NCBI GenBank assembly: GCA_002345025.1
Contig: DDUX01000124.1
Coordinates: 1-27,897, forward strand
Length of the DNA: 27,897 nt
Direction: 5' to 3'
Origin: Candidatus Accumulibacter iunctus
Lineage (GTDB): Bacteria; Pseudomonadota; Gammaproteobacteria; Burkholderiales; Rhodocyclaceae
In this document: piece after piece, positions 7,666 through 15,200 of the stretch
How positions within the stretch are numbered: position 1 is the first letter of the stretch
How the letters are laid out: every line of letters starts with the position of its first letter
The notes under the pieces: generated by a model
The model's database searches: none
What the model was told of the DNA's origin: nothing
The model's input: only the letters and a program-made list of their open reading frames with translations
Translations under genes and position numbers: made by a program

Positions 7666-9986
7666 TCGCGATCTCCCTCGTCCTTGGGGTCAAGCTCGAG
7701 TCGCCGCAGTTCGTCTTCGGTGTCGACATTGCGCGCCTGCGCCTGATAGAGGCGGTAGTAATGCCCCTCGCAGGCCATCAGCTCGTCGTGGCTGCCGACC
7801 TCGACGACGCTGCCGCGATCGAGCACCACCAAGCGGTTCGCATCGCGCAGCGTCGACAGGCGGTGCGCGATGGCGATCGTCGTCCGGCCCCGGACCAGGT
7901 TGTCGAGGGCCTTCTGGATCTCCTTCTCGGTCGTCGTGTCGACCGACGACGTCGCCTCGTCGAGGATCAGGATGCGCGGATCGATGAGCAGCGCGCGGGC
8001 GATCGAGATCCGCTGTCTCTCGCCGCCGGAGAGCGCCTGCCCACGTTCGCCTACGAGCGAGTCGTAACCGTGCTGCAGGCGCAGGATGAACTCGTGCGCG
8101 TGTGCCGCACGGGCGGCTGCCACGATCTCGGCGTGCGTCGCCTCGGGCTTGCCATAGGCGATGTTCTCGGCGATCGTGCCAAAGAAGAGGAACGGCTCCT
8201 GCAGCACCAGTCCGATGTGCCGCCGGTACTCGGCGACCGGCAGCGAGCGGATGTCGACCCCGTCGATCAGGATCGCCCCCTCGCTGACATCGTAGAAACG
8301 ACAGATGAGGTTCACCAGCGTGCTCTTGCCGGAGCCACTGTGGCCGACGAGACCGACCATCTCGCCCGGCTCGATGACGATGTTGATGTCCCGGGTCACG
8401 CTGCGCGTGCCGTAGCGGAAGCCGACGCTGCGCAGCTCGATGCGCCCGGAAACCTGCGGCAGGTGCACGGGATGGGTCGGCTCGGGAACGCTCGAGACAT
8501 GATCGAGGATGTCGAAGATGCGCTTGGCACCGGCGGCGGCCTTCTGCGTCACCGAAACGATGCGGCTCATCGAGTCGAGGCGCAGGTAAAAACGGCTGAT
8601 GTAGGCGAGGAAGGCGGTGAGCACGCCGACCGTGATCTGGTCGCCGGCAATCTGCCAGATGCCGAAGGCCCAGACGATCAGCAGGCCGAATTCGGTCAGC
8701 AGGGTGACCGTTGGCGAGAATACCGACCAGACGCGGTTGACGCGGTCATTGACATCCAGGTTGCGGACGTTGGCGGCACGAAACCGCGCCGCTTCGCGCG
8801 CCTCCTGGGCAAATGCCTTGACCACCCGGATACCGGGGATGGTGTCGGCAAGGACGTTGGTCACTTCCGCCCAGACCCGGTCGACGCGCTCGAAGCCCGT
8901 ACGCAACCGCTCGCGAACGACGTGGATCAGCCAGGCGATGACCGGCAGCGGCAGCAGCGTCACCGCTGCCAGCCACGGGTCGATCGACACCAGAATCGCC
9001 GTCGTCATGGCGATCATCAGGACGTCGGTGGCGAAGTCGAGTAGATGCAGCGAGAGGAAGATGTTGATACGGTCGGTCTCCGAGCCGATGCGGGCCATCA
9101 GGTCACCCGTGCGCTTGCCGCCGAAGTACTCCTGCGACAACATCAGCAGGTGCTCGTAGGTCGCCGTGCGCAGGTCGGAACCGATGCGCTCGGAAACCAG
9201 CGCCAGGATGTAGGTACGTCCCCAGCCCAGAACCCAGGCGACCAGAGAGGATCCGAGCAATCCCGAGAGATAGAGCAGCACCAGTCCGGGGTCGATCGGC
9301 TGCCCGTTCTGATAGGGGATCAGCACCTTGTCCATCAGCGGCATGGTCAGGTACGGCGCCACCAGAGTGGCAGCGGTGGCCAGCAGGGAAAGAGAGAAGC
9401 CCGCGAGCAACTGCTTGCGGTACGGCCGCGCGAAGCGGCCGAGCCGGAGCAGCGTCCAGGTCGACGGCGGCTCGTGGATCTCCCTGCTGCACGCCGGGCA
9501 CTCCTCCTGCCCTGCCAGCAGCGGCGTCTCACACTTCGGGCAGAGGGCAACGCTCGCCGGCGGCGGCAGTTCGCCCGTCACCCGGAAGCCGAGCTGGCGC
9601 AGGAAACGATCGACCAGCCGGCCGGCGGCGATGTCGCCACCGAGCGTATAGCGCCAGTGTGCGATCTGCCCCGCGGCATCGCACAACTCCAGCGTACCGA
9701 CGCCGGAATGATCGCGCCGCGACAGCAGCAGCCCCGGTCGGTAGCTCCAACTCCGCCAGCCCTCTTCGCCGGCCGGGCTCGCCAGCAGACGCTCGCTGCT
9801 GACGACGACCAGACCACGGGCAAAGCGCAACTCGCCGTCGAGGTCGATCTCGAGCCAGGCCAGCACCTTCTCCCCAACCGCCAGCTGCGTCGCCAGACGC
9901 TCCGACCAGATGGCCGGCAGAACGGACGCCGACGGACCAGCAGACTCTGTCGCATCGGCAAGAAGCAGGGAATTGGCTGCGGACAT
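7662..9986 (-). CDS. ABC exporter with N-terminal zinc ribbon, cyanophycin-associated
   Basis: A 774-residue fused membrane and ATPase ABC transporter of the exporter (MsbA/ABCB-like) type. Residues 1-145 form an unusual soluble N-terminal region. A four-cysteine zinc-ribbon-like motif follows (CPKC at 149-152, CPAC at 163-166). A transmembrane domain spans about 190-480. The ATPase domain has Walker A GHSGSGKST (548-556), signature LSGGERQR (652-659) and Walker B LILDEATS (673-680). All catalytic motifs are intact. It is translationally coupled to the DUF1854 gene and lies in the same-strand cyanophycin locus. The substrate is unknown; candidates are a cyanophycin-derived peptide, a polyamine or another cationic product, but this is inference. 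The start ATG (9984-9986) has a weak ribosome-binding site and lies 19 bases beyond a long perfect hairpin. Confidence 0.9.
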   Translation of the reverse strand: MSAANSLLLADATESAGPSASVLPAIWSERLATQLAVGEKVLAWLEIDLDGELRFARGLVVVSSERLLASPAGEEGWRSWSYRPGLLLSRRDHSGVGTLELCDAAGQIAHWRYTLGGDIAAGRLVDRFLRQLGFRVTGELPPPASVALCPKCETPLLAGQEECPACSREIHEPPSTWTLLRLGRFARPYRKQLLAGFSLSLLATAATLVAPYLTMPLMDKVLIPYQNGQPIDPGLVLLYLSGLLGSSLVAWVLGWGRTYILALVSERIGSDLRTATYEHLLMLSQEYFGGKRTGDLMARIGSETDRINIFLSLHLLDFATDVLMIAMTTAILVSIDPWLAAVTLLPLPVIAWLIHVVRERLRTGFERVDRVWAEVTNVLADTIPGIRVVKAFAQEAREAARFRAANVRNLDVNDRVNRVWSVFSPTVTLLTEFGLLIVWAFGIWQIAGDQITVGVLTAFLAYISRFYLRLDSMSRIVSVTQKAAAGAKRIFDILDHVSSVPEPTHPVHLPQVSGRIELRSVGFRYGTRSVTRDINIVIEPGEMVGLVGHSGSGKSTLVNLICRFYDVSEGAILIDGVDIRSLPVAEYRRHIGLVLQEPFLFFGTIAENIAYGKPEATHAEIVAAARAAHAHEFILRLQHGYDSLVGERGQALSGGERQRISIARALLIDPRILILDEATSSVDTTTEKEIQKALDNLVRGRTTIAIAHRLSTLRDANRLVVLDRGSVVEVGSHDELMACEGHYYRLYQAQARNVDTEDELRRLELDPKDEGDRE

Positions 9987-10005
9987 GGCAAGACCGGTAT
10001 CGTTT

Positions 10006-10060
10006 CAGCCCGGGAGCGGACAAGGGCGCAAGTATAGCGCCCTTGTCCGCTCCCGGGCTG
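10006..10060 (-). repeat. 24-bp perfect inverted repeat with 7-base loop
   Basis: Arms 10006-10029 and 10037-10060 are perfectly complementary over 24 bases, with a 7-base AT-rich loop (10030-10036). The arm begins CAGCCCGGGAGCGGAC. On the minus strand it starts 3 bases after the stop of the spermidine-synthase-like gene and ends 19 bases before the ABC exporter ATG. No U-tract follows on either strand, so it is not a classical intrinsic terminator. It may limit read-through, protect the upstream mRNA end or hide the weak exporter start. Confidence 0.75.
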
Positions 10061-10063
10061 CGC

Positions 10064-10822
10064 TCAGAGCAGCAGCCGACCGTGCGGCAACCGGCTTGCC
10101 AAGCGCAGGCGGGCAACCGTCGGCAGGAGATCGAGGCCGCTCGCCGCTCGCCAGGCGTCGGCGCGGCTGACGAGTTCGCTGCCGGCGACGTCGACCGCAT
10201 CGCCGGCCGTTGCGAAGGCGATCGTGTTGCCGCTGTCGCACGAAGGGAAGACCAGCGAGCGGCCGTCGAAAGCCTTGCCGATGCGCTCGGAACTGGCGGC
10301 GAAGCCGCGCTCGCGGCCGAGCAGGTTGACCGCCAGCAGCCCCGTCTCGCTCAGGCGCGCGCGGCACGCCTGGTAGAACGGCAGGGTATCGAGAGCGCCG
10401 GCGCGAGCCTGGCCATCGAAACCATCCACCAGAATGCAGTCGTATCGGCTGTCCCCCTGGAGCATGTAGTCGGCGCCGTCGGCAATGACCACGTGCAAGC
10501 GGCGGGGGTCATCCGGCAGCCGGAAGTGGGCACGGGCGACGATCTCGACCTGCGGGTCGATTTCGACGACGGTGACGCGGGTCGCCGGCAGTTGATGGTA
10601 GATGAACTTCGCCAGCGATCCAGCGCCGAGACCGACGAGCAGCGCGCTGCGCGGCCACGGCGCTTCGCGCAGCAGCAGACCGGCCATCATCTCGCGGGTG
10701 TAAGGCAACTCGAGGGCGTTCGGTCGCTGGATGCGCATCGCCCCCTGCACCCAGGCGGACGAAAAATGCAGGTAGCGCACACCCGCCTTTTCGCTGACTT
10801 CGATCGCGTGGCGAGCCATCAC
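10064..10822 (-). CDS. Spermidine-synthase-like (Rossmann methyltransferase-fold) protein
   Basis: A 252-residue protein with the spermidine synthase/SAM-dependent fold: glycine loop LLVGLGAGS (about 61-69), acidic VEIDPQ (about 85-90), ADGADYM (about 113-119) and a DGFDG segment near 132-136 where SpeE has its catalytic Asp pair. The SpeE signature GGGDG is replaced by GLGAGS, and the N-terminal beta domain is short. It is therefore better called a spermidine-synthase-like protein than a proven aminopropyltransferase; methyltransferase or other decarboxy-SAM chemistry is possible. No signal peptide is seen. It lies 83 bases downstream of the LuxR gene and upstream of the ABC exporter on the same strand, so it may belong to the cyanophycin locus, where arginine-rich polymer and polyamine metabolism could meet. 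A perfect hairpin follows its stop. Confidence 0.8.
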   Translation of the reverse strand: MMARHAIEVSEKAGVRYLHFSSAWVQGAMRIQRPNALELPYTREMMAGLLLREAPWPRSALLVGLGAGSLAKFIYHQLPATRVTVVEIDPQVEIVARAHFRLPDDPRRLHVVIADGADYMLQGDSRYDCILVDGFDGQARAGALDTLPFYQACRARLSETGLLAVNLLGRERGFAASSERIGKAFDGRSLVFPSCDSGNTIAFATAGDAVDVAGSELVSRADAWRAASGLDLLPTVARLRLASRLPHGRLLL

Positions 10823-10905
10823 GATCGGCGGCCGCTGCCGCGAGCACTCGCTTGCAGCAATGGCCGCCGCGCGCGCCAGCCACGAGAGCGTCGGCCGCTG
10901 CGCAC

Positions 10906-11907
10906 CTATTCCGCCATTCCCGCAGGCAGTCGCTGCACAGCCGCCTCCAGACGCAGCGCCAGTTCCACCTTGTTGCTGACGCCGAGCTTGCGAAACGAGT
11001 GCGCGATGTGATTGCGCACCGTCGCTGGAGACAGCGCCAGGGCACTGGCAATCACCGCGTGCGTCTCACCGCTGGCGTAGCGCACGGCAATCTCGCGTTC
11101 CCGCCCGGACAGTTGCGCCAGCGGGCCGGTCGAACGGACGAGGACGAAGCGAAACTCGCCGCAGTCGGTGACGTCGAAACGCCACGCGCCGACGACATGA
11201 GCAGGGCCCGCCTGCAGGCCGGCAGCGAGCGCTTCGGGCAACTGGCTGCCGCTCCAGGCGGGCCAGTGCCGCCGCAGACAGGCAACAAAGGGCGGCGATG
11301 CCTCGCGCAGGAAGCCACGTCGGTCCACCACCGCCCACGCCTGGCTGAGATGGCCCGGCAACCGCAGGAAATGCCTGAGCCAGACTGCGCGGTGCGTCGC
11401 CGCCAGATGCGGCATCACGAGTTCCTTGATCTGGCGCTCGCTCTCGGAGAACGGCCTTCGAGGATCGTGGCGCCAGAGGGTGAGGAATTCGTACAGCGAT
11501 GACGTGCGCTCGATCAGCAGCGTCCCGAGCGCCCACTCGACCTTGAGACGACGTCCGAACTGCCGGTAAAGCCTGCTCTGCAGGTAAGTCTCGCGGGTCG
11601 CCAGATCGCCGAGACTGATGGCCGTTCCCGGATGGGCGACCAGCGCGGCACGCAGGAAGTCGTTCTCGCTGCAGCCGGCGTACGCCTCGACGATGCGACG
11701 GTCGCAGTTGTGCAGATGCATCTCGTGCAGCGCCGGCGGGTCTGCCGAAGCGTTTCCCCAGCATGCCGAATCGAAGTCGAGCAGAGAGCCGATCTGCTCC
11801 AGCGCCCAGGCCCGATAGCGGCCGAGTGGCACCTCACGACCTTCCCGATAAAGGGAAAGAATCACCCTGTTCAGCGCCTGTGCATCAGCCATCTCCATGT
11901 GGTCCAT
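10906..11907 (-). CDS. LuxR-family transcriptional regulator
   Basis: A 333-residue regulator with a C-terminal LuxR/GerE DNA-binding domain (about 266-333). It contains LSGREREIAVRYASG, the recognition-helix region LSPATVRNHIAHSFRKLGV, and the usual family spacing. The first 260 residues resemble the uncharacterised sensory regions of stand-alone LuxR regulators. There is no receiver-type phosphorylation site pattern and no recognisable acyl-homoserine-lactone pocket, so the signal is unknown. The ATG at 11907 is used; an in-frame ATG lies at 11898. The gene diverges from the PEP-CTERM gene across a 295-base intergenic region that holds a 17-base palindrome, and it heads the minus-strand row leading to the cyanophycin genes. 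It could regulate either side. Confidence 0.88.
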   Translation of the reverse strand: MDHMEMADAQALNRVILSLYREGREVPLGRYRAWALEQIGSLLDFDSACWGNASADPPALHEMHLHNCDRRIVEAYAGCSENDFLRAALVAHPGTAISLGDLATRETYLQSRLYRQFGRRLKVEWALGTLLIERTSSLYEFLTLWRHDPRRPFSESERQIKELVMPHLAATHRAVWLRHFLRLPGHLSQAWAVVDRRGFLREASPPFVACLRRHWPAWSGSQLPEALAAGLQAGPAHVVGAWRFDVTDCGEFRFVLVRSTGPLAQLSGREREIAVRYASGETHAVIASALALSPATVRNHIAHSFRKLGVSNKVELALRLEAAVQRLPAGMAE

Positions 11908-11939
11908 TGTGCATGAGCAGCCGCCCTGTCGCCAGTGCC

Positions 11940-11956
11940 GGCCCTAAATTAGGGCC
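11940..11956. promoter_or_regulatory. 17-base palindrome, candidate operator or enhancer site
   Basis: GGCCCTAAATTAGGGCC has perfect 7-base arms around a 3-base centre. It is the most conspicuous symmetric site in the divergent region between the LuxR regulator and the PEP-CTERM gene. It lies 33 bases upstream of the LuxR start codon and about 155 bases before the sigma-54-like promoter. That distance is typical of an enhancer-binding activator site. It could equally be an autoregulatory LuxR operator. No second copy was found in the region. Confidence 0.4.
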
Positions 11957-12110
11957 TGGCATGGTGCAAATGAATCATTCCTGGCCTTTACAGTGCCGTC
12001 CCGGAAACGGCTGCTGAACTGTGCGACGGGCTTGCTCGAACTGGACCGCAGCCATCCATCCCGTTTATTTAACAACAGTGGTCCGCGGTCGGCATGGACT
12101 CGCCCAGATA

Positions 12111-12126
12111 TGGCATGAAATCTGCT
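12111..12126 (+). promoter_or_regulatory. Predicted sigma-54-type promoter for the PEP-CTERM gene
   Basis: TGGCATGAAATCTGCT fits TGGCAYG-N4-YTGCW, with GG (12112-12113) and GC (12124-12125) exactly 10 bases apart. The predicted transcription start near 12137 gives a leader of about 65 bases before the ATG at 12203. Exosortase systems are often associated with the NtrC-type PrsK/PrsR pair, which acts through sigma-54; this gives the match biological sense. PrsK/PrsR are not in this window. Confidence 0.5.
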
Positions 12127-12202
12127 TATGGGCAGCAGGAGCACAACCATTGAGACCGGCACAGCGCCGCGACGCTGCCGACCACCGCCCACGGAGAACA
12201 AC

Positions 12203-15200
12203 ATGGCCACCAAGACACCCCGCTTCGTCATCAAACCCAGCCTTTTGGCCATTCTGCTCGCCTTCCCGGCGCAGCAGGCGCTCGCCGCCAATTGCAACTG
12301 GATTCCGGCCAGCGGCAACTGGAACGTCGCCGGCAACTGGGATTGCGGCCTCGTTCCCAGCGCTCCCAATGCCGACACGGCGAACATCGCTGCCAGCAGG
12401 ACGGTGACGGTCAACGACATCCGCTCGATCCGCAGCATGAACAACGCTGGAACGCTCCAGATCGACGCCTTCCTGCTCGACCTGCAGAGTGGCGGCACGG
12501 GAACCGCCAACAGCGGCACGATCAACGTCGGTGGCGCCAGCACCGCCGCCCTGCAGGTCGGCGCCGGCCACAACATCAACAACACCGGCGGCACGATCAA
12601 TATTGCCAATGGGAGCGTTGTCAACCAGTTCGGCAGCACCATCACCGGCGGCACGATCAATACCAGCGGCAGCGGCGCGCTGACCGTCTTCGCGAACGCT
12701 GGCAACTTCCTCAACAACAGCACGCTCAACGGCCGCATGGACATGGCGAGCAACGCCAACAGCCGCCAGCGCGTCAGCGGTGCGCTGACCCTCGGCGGTG
12801 CGCCGACGACAATCGAGATCAACCAGAACGGCATTCTCAGCTTCGAAGGCAACAGCTCGCTCGCCGGCACGGGCAACCTCGTATTCGGCAACACGGGCGC
12901 CGGCAACCGCATCGACCTCGACGGCAACGGCACGACCACATTCGCTTCCGGTATAACCGTCCGCGGCCAGAACGGCACCATCGGCCAGCAGCTCAACATC
13001 GGCGGCACACAGACGCTGCTCAACAACGGCACCATCAGCGCCGACGTTGGTGGCGGAACGATCACCATCACCGACTCCGACGTCACCAACAGCGGCACTC
13101 TGAGCGCGCTCAACGGCGGCACGCTGGTGCTGAACAGCAACGTCACCGGCGGCGCCAGCGGTCAGATCGTTGCCGGCAGCGGCAGCACCGTCCGCCAGCA
13201 GGGTGTCACCCTGAGCGGCAACATCAACACCAGCGGCAGCGGACTGTTCACCGTCACCAGCACGGCAGTCAACCGACTGACCGGCGTCACTTTCGTCGGC
13301 AATCTCGACATGGCGACCGAGGCCAACAGTCGCCAGCGGGTGACTACCGGCGGCCTGGTTCTCAACGGCACCGTCAACATCAACAACAACGGCATTCTCA
13401 GCTTTGAAGGCGACGGCACCCTTGGCGGCACTGGTACCGTCGTCCTCGGCGCGACCGGCGGCGGCAACCGCATCGATCTCGACGGCAACGGCACGACGAC
13501 GATCGCCAACGGCGTCACGGTGCGCGGGCAGAACGGCACCATCGGTCAGGACATCAACATCGGCGGCACGCAGATCCTGCTCAACAACGGCACCATCAGC
13601 GCCGACGTCAGCGGCGGAACGATCACCCTCACGGACTCCGCCGTCACCAACAACGGCACACTGAGCGCGGTCAACGGCGGCACGCTGGTGCTCAACAGCA
13701 ACGTCACCGGCGGCGCCGGCGGCCAAATCGTCGCTGGTACCGGCAGCACCGTGCGCCAGGAGGGCGTGACCATCGGCGGCACCATCAACACCAGTGGCAA
13801 CGGACTGTTCACGGTCTCGAGCACGGCCGCCAACCGGCTCGACGCCGTGACGCTCAACGGCAACCTCGACATGGCCACCGTGGCGAACAGTCGCGAGCGC
13901 GTCGTCGGAGGTGGACTGACCCTCAACGGCACCATCAGCATCAACAACAACGGCATCCTGAGCTTCGAGGGCGACAGCAGCTTCGGCGGCAACGGCAGCG
14001 TCGTTTTCGGTGGCACCGGCGCCGGCAACCGCATCGACCTCGACGGCAACGGCACGACCACGTTCGCTTCCGGCATCACCATTCGCGGCCAGAACGGCAC
14101 CATCGGCCAGCAGATCAACATCGGCGGCACGCAGACGCTGCTCAACAACGGCACCATCAGCGCAGACGTCGCCGGCGGAACGATCACCATCACCGACTCC
14201 GACGTCACCAACAACGGCACCATCAGCGCACTCAACGGCGGTACGCTGGTGCTGAACAGCAACGTCAGCGGCACGGCCAGCGGTCAGATCGTTGCCGGCA
14301 GCGGCAGCACCGTCCGCCAGCAGGGCGTCACGCTGAGCGGCAACATCAACACCAGTGGCAGCGGACTGTTCACCGTCACCAGCACGGCGGCCAACCGACT
14401 GACCGGCGTCACCCTTGCCGGCAACCTGGACATGGCGACCGAGGCCAACAGTCGCCAGCGCGTCAGCAGCGGTGGCCTGGTCCTCAACGGTACCATCAAC
14501 ATCAACAACAACGGCATTCTCAGCTTCGAAGGCGACGGTACCCTGGGCGGCAATGGTAGCGTCGTCCTCGGCGCGACCGGCGGCGGCAACCGCATCGACC
14601 TCGACGGCAACGGCACGACGACGATCGCCAGCGGCATCACCGTGCGTGGCCAGAACGGCACGATCGGCCAGCAGATCAACATCGGCGGCACGCAGACACT
14701 GGTCAACAACGGTCTGATCAGCGCCGACGTCGCCGGCGGAATGATCACCATCGACCAGTCGGCAGTGCTCAACAACAACCGGCTCGAGGCGCGCAACGGT
14801 GCCACCCTTCAGCTCGCCAGCGACGTCGGCAACGGTGGCAGCGGGGTGATTCTCGCCGACAACGGCGTTGTCCTGCAGTCCGGCGTGCGCATCAGCGGCG
14901 GCGACATCCAGAGCGCCAATGGCGGCGCCCTGCGCGTCAGCAGCACCGCAGCGAACTACGTCGATGCGGCCACGGTCAGCGGCGTCATGGACATGAGCAC
15001 TGTCGGCAACAGCCGGCAACGGGTGAACAACGGCCTGACGGTCAACGGTACGGTCAACATCAACCAGAACGGCATTCTCGGCTTCGAGGGAACGAGCACG
15101 CTGGCCGGCAGCGGCAGCATCGTCCTCGGCAGTACCGGCGGCGGCAACCGCATCGACCTCGACGGCAACGGTACCACCACCTTCGCTGCCGGCGTCACGG

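Noticed and set aside
11983..11998. Possible minus-strand sigma-54 site for the LuxR gene
   Set aside because: Spacing is correct and the -24 half is good, but the -12 half reads AGGC rather than TTGC, so it is too weak to call.
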